NCBI GenBank assembly: GCA_027493625.1
Contig: JAOSKM010000001.1
Coordinates: forward strand, 84,657 to 148,656
Direction: 5' to 3'
Source of the DNA: Planctomycetota bacterium
GTDB lineage: Bacteria > Planctomycetota > UBA8742 > UBA2392
Length of the DNA stretch: 64,000 bases
The position numbers and the translations under genes were made by a program. The notes beneath the pieces are model-generated. The model made no database searches and was not told the DNA's origin. It saw only the letters and a program-made list of their open reading frames with translations. Of this stretch, positions 26,101 to 35,551 are shown one piece after another. Each line of letters starts with the position of its first letter. The first letter of the stretch is position 1.

Positions 26101-29018
26101 CAGCAGGCGCCCGCCGTAGTCGGCGCTGGCGAACGTGCCGCCGTCGGGGCTGATTTCCATGGCAGTCGAGCCGAGCAGGTGGTCCGTGGAGCGCGCGACC
26201 AGCGGCTTGCCGTCCGTCCCGATCACGCCGAAGCCCTCGCCCTTCAGCGCCACCAGCAGCGTCTGCCCGTCGGGACCGAAACTTGCGGCCTGCACCCGCC
26301 CGTTGCCGCGCCCCTGCTGCTGCAGCGTCTCGGCGCCGGCGTAGTCGAACAGCCGCCAGCCTTCGTCGAACAGGCCGACCAGCAGCCGGGAGCCGTCAGG
26401 GCTGAGCTCGAGCTGCGGCACGACCCACTCCGCGGTAGGGAATCCGCGCAGGCGTTTGCCCTCGGACATCTCCAGCAGGCTGACCTCGTTCGCGTAGGTC
26501 GAGACCAGCAGCCCGTCCGGCGCGAACAGCAGGGCGTTCACGGCTTCCGTGACCGGAAACTCGCGGGGCGGGCCGTCCTCCTGCAGCTCCCACAGCAGCA
26601 CGCCCGTCGCCGTGCCGCAGGCAAGCCGGCCGCCGTCGGGCGACACGGCCAGCGCCGTGAACCCGGCGTCTTTCATCTCCCGCGAGCGCCCGGCGGATCC
26701 GTCGGCGGCGTGCCACTCCCAGACCTTGCCGTCGGACCCGGCCGTGAAGAAGGTGTCGCCGTCGGGGCCCGGTGCCAGCAGGGGCGGGTATCCCCACGGG
26801 TGCGCGGCGCGCGCCGAGAGCTCAACGCCGTCCGCGACGCTCCAGATGCGGATGGTGCCGCCTTCCTCCAGCGCGACCAGCCGCGTGCCGTCGCCGCTGA
26901 ACAGCAGGCGGCGTTCCTGGTACACCTCGGTCGAGATGCGCCGCAGCAGCGTGCCGGTCGCGACGTCCCAGATGCCGACGTCCGGCAGCGCCGTGTTGTC
27001 GGCGCTGGCGGTGAACTCATCGAGCGCGCGAGGCGGCTTGTGCATCGGCGCGGCGCACAGCCTGCGGTCGCGGCTGAACACCGCCGGGCCCGCCGGCAGG
27101 TCCACGTAACTGCGCGTGCTCCAGACCGGGAAGGCGGCCTCGTTCAGCGTGCTCACCAGCCGGGTCGCGTCGACCACGTCCGCGTCGGCACGGTGCGCGG
27201 CGGCCAGGTGCAGCAGGTGTTCGCCGGTCTGGCCGCGCTCATCGGCCAGTTGCGCGTAGCCGAGGTGCGCCTGGGCCAGGTTCCGACGGGCCTGCTCGAG
27301 TGCACGGGTGGCGCGCTCTTCGCTGCGCCGGGCCTCGTCGGCCTGCGCGTCGGCGCGGCCGCGTTCAAGTTCCGCCTCGGCGGCCTTCTGTACCGCCACG
27401 CGCTTCTGCGCGTCGGCGTCGTCGGCGCGTTCTTTCGCGATGCCCTTCTGGCGCTCCGCCTCCTGGGCCTGGTCCTGGGCGATGCCCTTCTGGCGCTCGG
27501 CTTCGCGCGCCTGGCTTTCCGCGATGCCGCGCTGCGCCAGCGCATCCGCCTGTGCGGCGAGCGCTGAGTCGCGTTCGCGTTTCACGTTGCCGTAGGCGTA
27601 CACGCCGCCTGCCACCAGCACCAGCAGCGCCAGCACGGTGACCGCCACGGCCGCGCGGTTCCTGGCCACGAACCGGGTCAGCAGCTCGAACGCCGAGTAG
27701 CGGTAGGTGCTGACCATGCGACCGTCGCGGAAGGCCTGCACTTCGTCGGCCAGGTCGCGCGCGCTCTGGAAGCGGTCATCGGGGTTGCGCTGCAGGGCGC
27801 GCATCACGAGCGCCGCAAGCTCGGGCGGCGCGTCGGGCGAGACGTCGGGGATGCGGCGGGGCTCTTCGCTCAGCACGCTTGACAGCACCTGCTTGGCGGT
27901 TTTGCCCTGGTAGGGCGCCTCGCCGGTCACGATCTCGTACAGCACGGCGCCCAGCGAGTAGATGTCGCTGCGCTCGTCTACCATGTCGAGTTTGCCGGCC
28001 GCCTGCTCGGGGGCATGTAGGCGGGCGTGCCCATCACCTCGCCTTCCATGGTGAGGTCGGGCGCTGCTTCGTGGTCGATCTTGGCGGCCACCGCGGTGTT
28101 GTCGCCGCCGCGCACGCGGGCCAGGCCCCAGTCAAGCACCAGCGCCTCGCCGAAATCACCCAGCATGATGTTGGCGGGCTTGATGTCGCGGTGGATCACC
28201 CCGCGCGAGTGCGCGAACGCGATGGCGTTGCAGATGTCCACGAAGGCATCCAGCAGCTTCATGCGCTCGGCCTGCTTCTGCTGGTCGCCCAGGTCCACGT
28301 CCGTGCGGATCGCGCGCAGGCGGCTGGCCAGCGTGCGGCCCTTCACGTACTTCATCGTGTAGTACAGGCTGCCGTCGTCGCGCTGGCCGATTTCATAGAC
28401 CGGCACGATGTTCGGGTGCTCGAGCTGGCCGGTGACCGTGGCCTCGCGCAGAAACCGCGCCGCCGCGGCCGTGGTGTTGCTGGCCGGCGTGCCCTGGCCG
28501 GAGCCCGGCGTGCCGCTGCCGGAGCCGGTCTTGAAGGGCAGCAACTCCTTCAGCGCCACTTCGCGCCCGACCACTTTGTCCACTGCGACCATGATGCGAC
28601 CCATGCCGCCGCGGGCGTGCTCGCGCAGCAGCTGGTAACGCTCGTTGTCGGCCGTCTTCAGCTTGGGCCGCTCGATGATGGTGGTGGCGCGCTTGGGCGA
28701 CAGGCTCAGCAGCGTGGCTTCGATCTCGGATTTCTCGGCGGGCTTGCCGGTGCTGAGATTCAGCAGGGTCTGCTGCACCTCGGGCGGCACGCCGGCTTCA
28801 ACCAGCAGCTTCTCGGCCTCGGCGGGGTCCTGGGCCAGCACCGTGGCGTCGCGCCGCAGCTCTTCAACCTGCGAGTGGGGGACCTGGTCGAAGACCGTGG
28901 CGGCGCCGGCTTCGTCGGCCTCGGCCTGCTCCAGCAGGTTCATGCCTTCCTCCGGCGAAACGAAACCCCGTTTCACCGCTAGGATGACGGCAAGCAGCGC
29001 CTTCTTGTCCTGGGCCAT
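23179..29018 (-). CDS. Ser/Thr protein kinase with membrane helix, coiled coil, beta-propellers and PDZ domain (one frameshift)
   Basis: Giant membrane kinase, 1,946 residues after repair. Order: N-terminal helical region (1-125); kinase domain with GGMGRI, ALKELL, HRDIKPANIM and DWGLA instead of DFG; membrane helix AVTVLALLVLVAGGVYAYG; coiled coil of repeated AERQKGIAQDQ-type units; a long series of beta-propeller (WD40-like) blades with recurring SPDG; helical segment; C-terminal PDZ domain (VPAGSNAEKAGLRAGDLVVGF). The frame breaks at a run of five C (plus strand G 28009-28013): six C restores MPPEQAAGKLDMVDERSDIYSLG, joining both kinase halves. Neighbours suggest possible control of the T6SS FHA proteins, but this is inference. 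DWG kinases of this build are common in Planctomycetota. Confidence 0.88.
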
Positions 29019-29144
29019 GGCGCCATTGTGTGGCGGATTTCGGCCGGGTAAAGCCCTTGCCGGGATTCGCGGGCCAGTGCTGGCGTGCGCATGCTCTGCT
29101 CGTTACCCTTGCGCCCCTGAATTTCCCGCGACTCGAGATCAAAC

Positions 29145-30749
29145 ATGGCCGATTCACCCAGACCCGCACGAGTACGTGTAGCACCCAGCCCCACCGGCGA
29201 CCCGCACGTCGGTACCGCCTATATGTCTCTGTTCGATCGCGCGCTGGCCGACAAGACCGGCGGCCAGTTTATCCTGCGCATCGAGGACACGGACCGAAAC
29301 CGCTACGTGGCCGACTCCGAGCAGCAGATCTTCGAATCGCTGGCATGGCTCGGCCTTGAGCCCGACGAAGGCCCCCACAAGGGCGGCCCGGTCGGACCCT
29401 ACCGCCAGTCCGAGCGCCTGCCCCTCTATAAGGAAGCAGCCGAGACGCTGCTGAAGTCCGGCCACGCCTACAAGTGCTTCTGCACGGCCGACCGGCTGGC
29501 CACCCTGCGCAAGATCCAGCAGGCCGAGAAAAGCGCGCGCATGGGCTACGACGGCCTGTGCCGCGGCCTCAGCGCCGAAGAGGTGAAGGCTAAGGAAGCG
29601 GCCGGCGAAGAGTACGTGGTGCGGCTGAAGATGCCGCGCGAGGGCGACATCAAGGTGGAAGACCTGTTCCGCGGCACGCTGTCGTTCAAGGCCGACGAGC
29701 AGCAGGACGCAGTGATGCTGAAGTCGGACGGATTCCCCACGTATCACCTGGCCAACATCGTGGACGACAACGCGATGGGGATCACCCACGTGATCCGCGC
29801 CGAGGAATGGATACCCAGCCTGCCCCTGCACTTCGAGTTGTACCGGGCGTTCGGCTGGGAGCCGCCGGTGTTCGCGCACATGCCGCTGCTGCGCAACAAG
29901 GACAAGAGCAAGATCAGCAAGCGCAAGAACCCGACCAGCCTGCTGTGGTACCGCGACGCGGGTTTCCTGCCCGAGGCGCTGAAGAATTTCCTTGGCCTGA
30001 TGGGCTTCAGCCTGCCCAACGACCAGGAGATTTTCAGCTACCGGGAGTTCCTGCAGCACTTTGACCTGGCGAAGGTGAACATCGGCGGGCCGATCTTCGA
30101 CGTGCAGAAACTGCACTGGCTGAACGGTGAGTACATCCGCGCGCTCGATCCCGCCGAGATCGAGAAGCGCCTGGTAGATTACGTGAAGCTGCTGATGCAC
30201 CGCGAAGTCGAGTTCATGGACCTGCCGGAGGACCAGCTGCCCACGGACCAGTTCCTGGCCGAGTTCGAGCAGAAGCGTCGCAAGCGCTCAAGGGTGCTGG
30301 CGCAGCTCGCGCCGCAGCTGATGACCAGCTACGAGGTGAACCCCGCGCTGCTGCTGCCGATCATCCCGCTGATCCGCGAGCGCATGCACACGCTGGGTGA
30401 GGCGGCCGACTACCTGCCGATGTTCTTCACGGACGAGTTCAGCTACACGCCCGAGGATTTCGTGCAGAAGAAGGGCACGCTGGACGACGCGAAGAAGGCG
30501 CTGAACGCCATGCGCGAGATCGTGCAGATCGCGGATTTCAACGACGCCGAGGGCGCGGTAAAGCAGATGGACGAGCTGTCACGGGCCAAGGCCGAAGAGT
30601 TGAACCTGAAACTGGGCCCCTTCCTGGGCCCGGTACGCATGGCCATCACCGGCAGCAAAGTAAGCCCGCCCCTGATGGAAAGCATGCTGGTGCTAGGCAA
30701 GGAAGAGACCCTCAAACGCGTCGACAACGCGCTGCGGTTCCTGGGTTAG
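29145..30749 (+). CDS. gltX: Glutamyl-tRNA synthetase
   Basis: Charges tRNA-Glu in the cytoplasm. The 534 residues carry the class I signatures: the HIGH-type motif as HVGT in PSPTGDPHVGTAYMSLF (residues 12-28) and the KMSKS-type motif as KISKR near residues 256-260. The typical RIEDTDRNRY and TYHLANIVDDNAMGITHVIRAEEW (split) segments are present. It is divergent from the kinase, with a 126-bp spacer. The downstream side is a REP-rich region. Length and domain content are normal. Confidence 0.96.
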   Translation: MADSPRPARVRVAPSPTGDPHVGTAYMSLFDRALADKTGGQFILRIEDTDRNRYVADSEQQIFESLAWLGLEPDEGPHKGGPVGPYRQSERLPLYKEAAETLLKSGHAYKCFCTADRLATLRKIQQAEKSARMGYDGLCRGLSAEEVKAKEAAGEEYVVRLKMPREGDIKVEDLFRGTLSFKADEQQDAVMLKSDGFPTYHLANIVDDNAMGITHVIRAEEWIPSLPLHFELYRAFGWEPPVFAHMPLLRNKDKSKISKRKNPTSLLWYRDAGFLPEALKNFLGLMGFSLPNDQEIFSYREFLQHFDLAKVNIGGPIFDVQKLHWLNGEYIRALDPAEIEKRLVDYVKLLMHREVEFMDLPEDQLPTDQFLAEFEQKRRKRSRVLAQLAPQLMTSYEVNPALLLPIIPLIRERMHTLGEAADYLPMFFTDEFSYTPEDFVQKKGTLDDAKKALNAMREIVQIADFNDAEGAVKQMDELSRAKAEELNLKLGPFLGPVRMAITGSKVSPPLMESMLVLGKEETLKRVDNALRFLG

Positions 30750-31287
30750 TCTGTCGGCCCTCACGGGCCTCGGGTTGGGACGGCGATCGTTTCCCGGCCC
30801 TTGCGGGCCGGGCTACGATCTGACGGCCCCTGCGGGGCCTCTGGTTGAGGCGGGCGATGCGTCCCCTTACGGGCCGGGCTACGCTCTGTCGGCCCTTACG
30901 GGCCTTGGGTTGGGTAGGTGATCGGTACCCGGCCCCTTACGGGCCGGGCTACGATCTGACGGCCCCTGCGGGGCCTCTATCTAACAGCCGCTGCAGGGCC
31001 TGCGTTTCACATCCCTTGCAGGGCCTGCGTTTCACATCCCTTGCAGGGCCTGCGCTTCACATCCCTTCGGTGGCCTGCGTTTCACATCCCTTCCGTGGCC
31101 TGCTTTTCACGGACCTTGCGGGGCCTGTGTTGCACGTCCCTTGCGGGGATTCCTGTGTGTGGTTCGACTTCGGATTGTGTCAGGCCTTGAAAAGGCCGTA
31201 AGACCGTAGCCCGGCCCGTAAGGGCCGGGTAGCCTGTTACCCCGTCTCGAGAGGCCCGTCAGGGCCGACAGAATCGATGGGCTGACC
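30750..31287. repeat. REP-palindrome cluster upstream of the IS200-like gene
   Basis: No gene. From 30750 to about 30985 there are alternating imperfect palindromes of three kinds: CGGCCCTCACGGGCC, CCGGCCCTTACGGGCCGGGCTACG and GACGGCCCCTGCGGGGCC. A 25-bp tandem array follows (30991-31140). From 31205 to 31272 the same palindromes appear inverted (GTAGCCCGGCCCGTAAGGGCCGGG and GGCCCGTCAGGGCCGACAGA). They face the copies downstream of the transposase gene. Confidence 0.85.
30991..31140. repeat. 25-bp tandem repeat, six units
   Basis: Six consecutive 25-base units starting at 30991, 31016, 31041, 31066, 31091 and 31116. The consensus is TTGCAGGGCCTGCG followed by TTTCACATCCC. The first three are nearly identical; the last two have drifted. 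The unit carries the GGGCC core of the neighbouring palindromes, so the array probably grew from half of one. There are no unique spacers, so it is not CRISPR. Confidence 0.85.
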
Positions 31288-31737
31288 ATGGCGCACACCT
31301 ACACACGCCTGCTCTATCACATCGTGTACTCGACCAAGGACCGCATTCCCCTGTTGCCGGGCCAATGGAATGCACGCATGCACGCGTACCTCGGCGGCAT
31401 CGTTCGCAACCTGAAGGGCAACCCGATCCAGGTCGGCGGCGTCGCAGACTACGTGCACCTGTTCGTTCAACTGCCGCCGACGATCACGATTTCGGAAACG
31501 ATCAACAAACTGAAATCCAATTCCTCGCGCTGGATCAACGAGCAACCCGATTTCAAAGACAAGTTCGCCTGGCAGGAGGGCTACGCCGCGTTCAGCGTCA
31601 GCGACAACCGCTACGATGAGACGGTCAAGTACATCCAGACCCAGGAAGCTCATCACGCGCGGCAGGGTTTTGTCGAAGAGTTGAAGGAGTTCCTTCGGCA
31701 CAACAACATGCCGTTTCGTGAGGCCGATCTGTTGTGA
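31288..31737 (+). CDS. IS200-like / REP-associated tyrosine transposase (RAYT)
   Basis: Y1 (HUH-family) transposase of 149 residues that would cut and join single-stranded DNA at REP hairpins. The family layout is clear: YTRLLYHIVYSTKDR at the N-terminus, FAWQEGYAAFSVS near residue 93, and the catalytic Tyr115 in VKYIQTQEAHHARQGF. The metal-binding HUH motif is altered: where relatives have D-H-V-H-L, this protein has D-Y55-V56-H57-L, so the first His is Tyr. Activity may be lost or changed. REP palindromes flank it in inverted orientation on both sides. No Shine-Dalgarno is evident at the ATG. Confidence 0.88.
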   Translation: MAHTYTRLLYHIVYSTKDRIPLLPGQWNARMHAYLGGIVRNLKGNPIQVGGVADYVHLFVQLPPTITISETINKLKSNSSRWINEQPDFKDKFAWQEGYAAFSVSDNRYDETVKYIQTQEAHHARQGFVEELKEFLRHNNMPFREADLL

Positions 31738-31740
31738 TTG

Positions 31741-31915
31741 TGGTCTGTCGGCCCTCACGGGCCTTGCGTTGGGGCGGCGATGGGTTCCCGGCCCTTACGG
31801 GCCGGGCTAAGCTCTGACGGCCCCTGCGGGGCCTGGTCTTCACTACTCCTGCGGAGCCAGTGTCTCACGTCCCCGGCCGGGCTACGCTCTGACGGCCCCT
31901 GCGGGGCCTTTGTGC
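31741..31915. repeat. REP palindromes downstream of the IS200-like gene
   Basis: About 90 bases starting at 31744 repeat, in the same order, the block at 30751-30840: the CGGCCCTCACGGGCC palindrome, then CCGGCCCTTACGGGCCGGG, then GACGGCCCCTGCGGGGCC. A second partial set follows to 31911. The 22 bases at 31744-31765 are an almost perfect inverted copy of 31251-31272 across the transposase gene. From 31916 to 32073 nothing is recognised. Confidence 0.85.
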
Positions 31916-32073
31916 TGATCGTGACTGACAAGCAGTGGTGGTAACGAACGGAACAGGCGTGACATTGCTCCATTCCCTACGCGATGGGCTGTGATTCCGC
32001 CGACTTCCGCCTTGCCTTCACGTGCCCGCACACCATAAAACGCGCGTCCACGCATACCTGACTGGAGCCTGCC

Positions 32074-33267
32074 TTGACCAACCAACTGATTGAATGGTGC
32101 ACCTCTGAAATTGCCGGCCTGAAAGAGCGCCACCTGTTCCACATGCCAAAGGTCCACCAGTCGGCCGTGGGCGCGCGGGTGATCATTGACGGCAAGAGCG
32201 TCATCCAGCTTTCCAACAACAGCTACCTGGGCCTCAGCACCCACCCCAAGGTGAAAGAGGCCGCCATCAAGGCGATCGAGAAGTACGGCGTGGGCTCGGG
32301 CGCGGTGCGGCCCATCAGCGGCACCATGGACCTGCACGTCGAGTGCGAGGAAAAGCTGGCGAAGTTCAAGAAGACCGAATCCTGCCTGCTGTTCCAGAGC
32401 GGCTTCACGGCCAACGTGGGCGTGGTCAGCACGCTTGCGGTCGCCGGCGACCACATCATCAGCGACGAGCTGAACCACGCCAGCATCATCGACGGCGCGC
32501 GCCTCAGCAAGGCCACCCGCGCGGTCTACCGCCACAAGGACTACGGCCACCTCGAGGAACTGTTGAAGGAAGCGCGCGGTCCCAAGGGCATCACCGGCAA
32601 GATCCTGGTGGTGACCGACGGCGTGTTCAGCATGGACGGCGACGTCGCCGACCTGAAGGCCTGCGCCGACGCCTGCGAAAAGTACGACGCCATCACCATG
32701 GTGGACGACGCCCACGCGACCGGCGTGCTGGGCGAAAAGGGCCGCGGCACCGTGGACGACCAGCACATGCACGAACGCTGGAGCCTGACTGTCGGCACGC
32801 TCAGCAAGGCGATCCCCGTGGTGGGCGGCTACTACGCCGGCCCGCAGATCGTGAAAGAATACCTGATCGCCAAGGCACGGCCGTTCCTGTTCAGTGCCTC
32901 GGCCCCGCCCGCGGTGGTGGCTGCAGTCAGCGCCTGCGTGGACGTGCTGGAGAACGAGCCGCAGCACCACGCCAAGCTGTGGGAGAACACGAAGTTCTTC
33001 AAGCAGGGCCTGAAAGACCTCGGCTTCAATACCGGCAATAGCGTGACGCCGGTGACGCCGGTGATCGTGGGCGACGGCGCCAAGGCGGCGAAGCTGAGCG
33101 AGATTTTGCTCGAGAACGGCGTGTACGCCCAGGGCATCTATTTCCCGATGGTGGCGGAAGCGCTGAGCCGCGTGCGCACGATCGTCAGCGCCAGCCACAG
33201 CCGCGAGGACCTGCAGGAGGCGCTGGACGTGTTCAAGAAGTGCGGCAAGCAGCTGGGGCTGATCTAG
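32074..33267 (+). CDS. kbl: Alpha-oxoamine synthase, probably glycine C-acetyltransferase (2-amino-3-ketobutyrate CoA ligase)
   Basis: PLP enzyme that condenses or cleaves an acyl-CoA and an amino acid. The 397 residues show the family features: NNSYLGLSTHPKV, the YGVGSGAVRPISGT loop, SDELNHASIIDGARLS, VDDAHATGVLG and the PLP lysine in TLSKAIP near residue 245. The closest function is probably threonine-to-glycine breakdown (Kbl), but BioF and serine palmitoyltransferase-like enzymes share these motifs; no tdh or bio gene is adjacent to decide. The start is a TTG at 32074 with TGGAG upstream; no ATG lies near the start of homology. Confidence 0.8.
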   Translation: MTNQLIEWCTSEIAGLKERHLFHMPKVHQSAVGARVIIDGKSVIQLSNNSYLGLSTHPKVKEAAIKAIEKYGVGSGAVRPISGTMDLHVECEEKLAKFKKTESCLLFQSGFTANVGVVSTLAVAGDHIISDELNHASIIDGARLSKATRAVYRHKDYGHLEELLKEARGPKGITGKILVVTDGVFSMDGDVADLKACADACEKYDAITMVDDAHATGVLGEKGRGTVDDQHMHERWSLTVGTLSKAIPVVGGYYAGPQIVKEYLIAKARPFLFSASAPPAVVAAVSACVDVLENEPQHHAKLWENTKFFKQGLKDLGFNTGNSVTPVTPVIVGDGAKAAKLSEILLENGVYAQGIYFPMVAEALSRVRTIVSASHSREDLQEALDVFKKCGKQLGLI

Positions 33268-33351
33268 GGGACTGTCCCCGCAGTTGGGGACTGTCCCCGT
33301 CGCCGAGGCGGCAAACCGGCCTTTGCGGGCCGGGCTGCGGTTTTATTCGGG
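33268..33351. repeat. Short palindromes downstream of the kbl-like gene
   Basis: Two copies of the palindrome GGGGACTGTCCCC lie in tandem at 33268-33298, followed by a REP-like CCGGCCTTTGCGGGCCGGG near 33316-33334. They could serve as a transcription terminator but lack a U-tract. Confidence 0.5.
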
Positions 33352-33368
33352 GACGCTACAATCGGTGC

Positions 33369-33620
33369 ATGAACTTCCTGCTGCAGCAATCGCCCACGCT
33401 GTTCGGCATACGCAACGAATTGATCGTTGCCTTCGTGCTGGGCGGCTTCGCCATCCTGGCCTGCATCAGCGCCTATGCCGCGCAGCGCTGGGCGCACAAG
33501 TGCTACCTTGAGCTCAAGCAGATGAACGAGACGCTGACGGCCATGAAGCAGGACGCGCCGTTCAAGCCCGCCGAGCGCCCGGCCAGCTACCTCGACCCGC
33601 ACGACTCCGAACAGTCGTGA
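33369..33620 (+). CDS. Small single-span membrane protein, unknown
   Basis: 83 residues. The protein starts MNFLLQQSPTLFGIRNEL, has one hydrophobic helix (about residues 19-40, with AFVLGGFAILACISAYA) and a charged cytoplasmic-looking tail with a short amphipathic helix (YLELKQMNETLTAMKQ). The ATG at 33369 follows a REP-rich spacer, so the longer in-frame extension upstream is not credible. It is convergent with queA, with 1 base between the ends. No family is recognised. Confidence 0.6.
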   Translation: MNFLLQQSPTLFGIRNELIVAFVLGGFAILACISAYAAQRWAHKCYLELKQMNETLTAMKQDAPFKPAERPASYLDPHDSEQS

Positions 33621-33621
33621 G

Positions 33622-34689
33622 TCAGGGCAGGCACAGCATCGCGTCGCCGTAGCTGAAGAAGCGGTACTCGCGCGCGATCGCCTCCAGGTAGGCTTGACGT
33701 GTCAAGTCAACTCCCAGCCAGGCCGCCACCAGGAAAATCAGCGTGCTGCGCGGCAGGTGAAAGTTCGTCAGCAGCACGTCCGTGCAGCGGAAGCGGTACG
33801 GCGGGTAGATGAACAGCCCCGTCTCGCCATGCCCGGCGCGGATCTGCCCCTGCTCGTCGCTCACGGTCTCCAGCGTGCGGCAACTCGTTGTCCCGACCGC
33901 CACCACGCGCCCGCCCTCATGACGCGTTTCCGCCACGGCCTTCACCAGCGCATTCGGCACGTCGTACTCTTCCGAGTGCATCTGGTGTTCTTCCAGCGTC
34001 TCGGCTTTCAGCGGCCGAAACGTACCGGGGCCCACGTGCAGGGTCAGGTACTCGCGGTCGATGTCGCGCGCGGCCAGTTCCTGGAACACCTGGGGCGTGA
34101 AGTGCAGGCCGGCGGTGGGGGCGGCCACGGCGCCGTCCTTGTGGGCGTAGACGGTCTGGTAACGGTCGCGGTCCAGGTCGATGTAGCGATCTTCCAGCTT
34201 CTCGCGCTTGATGTAGGGCGGCAGGGGCATCTTGGCCGCGCGCTCGACGTACTCGTTGGCAGCCTCCGGCGTCATCTCGAGGCGCACGCGCCAGTGGCCG
34301 AAGGTGTCCTTGCTGATCAGCGTGGCCAGGCCGCCGCCGTTCGGCAGCTCCACGCGTGCGCCATCGGGCACGTTGCGCCAGGAGCCGGTGAGGGCCTCGT
34401 AGTCGGTGGTGTCGGCCGCGTCGCTTTGCAGGCGACGCAGCAGGAACAGCTCGACATGGCCGCCGCTGCCGGCGCGCTTGCAGTGCAGGCGGCAGGGTTT
34501 CACGCGGGTGTTGTTCATCACCAGCAGATCGCCGGAGTTCAGCAGCTCCGGCAGCTCATGGAACACGTGGTGCTCGATCGTGCCGGTGCCGCGCCGCACC
34601 ACCAGCAGGCGGCTTTCGTCGCGCCGCCCGGCGGGCGTCTGCGCGATCAGCTCAGGCGGGATTTCAAAGTCAAAGGTGTCGCTGCGCAT
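33622..34689 (-). CDS. queA: tRNA preQ1(34) S-adenosylmethionine ribosyltransferase-isomerase QueA
   Basis: Makes epoxyqueuosine in tRNA by transferring the ribosyl part of SAM onto preQ1 at position 34. The 355 residues carry the typical opening DFEIPPELIAQTPAGRRDESRLL, the LLVMNNTRVKPCRL segment, AAPTAGLHFT, HVGPGTFRPL and the ending TNFHLPRSTLIFLVAAWLG (split in the family as TNFHLP and STL). The ATG at 34689 is placed at the family start; the frame is open for another 100 codons upstream through repeat DNA but shows no homology. Confidence 0.95.
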   Translation of the reverse strand: MRSDTFDFEIPPELIAQTPAGRRDESRLLVVRRGTGTIEHHVFHELPELLNSGDLLVMNNTRVKPCRLHCKRAGSGGHVELFLLRRLQSDAADTTDYEALTGSWRNVPDGARVELPNGGGLATLISKDTFGHWRVRLEMTPEAANEYVERAAKMPLPPYIKREKLEDRYIDLDRDRYQTVYAHKDGAVAAPTAGLHFTPQVFQELAARDIDREYLTLHVGPGTFRPLKAETLEEHQMHSEEYDVPNALVKAVAETRHEGGRVVAVGTTSCRTLETVSDEQGQIRAGHGETGLFIYPPYRFRCTDVLLTNFHLPRSTLIFLVAAWLGVDLTRQAYLEAIAREYRFFSYGDAMLCLP

Positions 34690-35112
34690 GTCGGTAGGCC
34701 TGCCCTGAACTCTTCGTGAATCTAACGTTGCGCGACGGCGGCGACAGTCCCATTCCGGCGTGGCGGTGAATCTCCCCCAGTGGCGCGGACATTCTTGTCC
34801 GCGCTTGGATCGGAACACGAAGGAGCGAAGGAACAAAGGACTTGCGCGATTCGAACGCTGCTTGTGTTCAGGGACGGTGTTCAAGCGCCATGGCGCAAGG
34901 AATCGCCACGGCCTTTTCCCTGGCTGAACTTCCATCGGCCAATCAGCGCGCCACTGCAATAGTGCCGTGGCGCACCTTGGCGCCCTGGCGTTGTCTTCCA
35001 ACCCCGCAGGCCGGATGAGGGACGAACACCAATCAACCCTTTGCGCCTCCGCGTGGTGATGCTGTTGCTTTGTGAGGAGACAGCCGCTAGGCGATTCGCG
35101 TGACCAGCGCCG
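34690..35112. repeat. Repeat-bearing spacer upstream of queA
   Basis: 423 bases without a gene. It contains a 27-base element at 34779-34805 (hairpin GCGCGGACATTCTTGTCCGCGC) that recurs with one change at 48036-48062. A segment near 34850-34900 resembles part of the 282-bp tandem unit at 41.5-43.1 kb (CGAACGCTGCTT followed by a GTTC-rich stretch). At 35090-35120 there is a short direct repeat GCTAGGCGATTCGCGT. Confidence 0.6.
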
Positions 35113-35406
35113 CTAGGCGATTCGCGTTACCAGGGCCGCATCGCGCTGCAGCAGGCCCTCTTGCTGCAGGTCGAGGCTGACCCAGGCGACCTGCCAGCTC
35201 AGCGATTCAATGCTCTCGCGCGTGAAATCGTCCAACGATGCCGCCACGCGCTTGTGAAGCTCGAACAGTTCGGCGCACACGCCCGGCTCAGGCAGGATTT
35301 CCAGCAGCGCGGCGCGGATCGCCTCGTAGTACCAGCGTTCCATGTGCAAGGTTCGGCCGCCCGGCGTGCGGCATTCGACAATCTTCTCGGTGATCGCTTT
35401 CGGCAT
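35113..35406 (-). CDS. Small soluble protein, unknown (possibly DUF6958-like)
   Basis: 97 residues, helix-rich, with MERWYYEAIRAALLEILPEPG and a C-terminal SLSWQVAWVSLDLQQEGLLQR that could be a winged-helix fold. It resembles short proteins of the DUF6958 type, but this is recalled by pattern and not verified. The codon usage and the start (ATG at 35406, after a spacer of 145 bases) look genuine. It is on the same strand as the solenoid protein upstream. No function is proposed. Confidence 0.55.
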   Translation of the reverse strand: MPKAITEKIVECRTPGGRTLHMERWYYEAIRAALLEILPEPGVCAELFELHKRVAASLDDFTRESIESLSWQVAWVSLDLQQEGLLQRDAALVTRIA

Positions 35407-35551
35407 GACTCGCTTCGTTTGCTGGTCTGCAGATAGGTAGCCGCAGGGGTCTTTCCGTTACACCGATTCCGCGGGTTGATCAAGTCCTGCGTCCCCAACG
35501 GCTTGCAAATGCGTTACTACAACGTTTTTCGTGCCGAATTTGCGCGCCCGG

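Noticed and set aside
30991..31140. CRISPR array
   Set aside because: Units are contiguous with no unique spacers, and no cas genes are nearby.
30845..31201. A 118-codon gene in the REP region
   Set aside because: It is made wholly of palindromes and the 25-bp array, with no RBS or homology.
35455..35525. A tRNA remnant or attachment site upstream of the 97-residue gene
   Set aside because: Some resemblance to a tRNA 3' end in the minus strand, but no cloverleaf, no acceptor pairing and no integrase.
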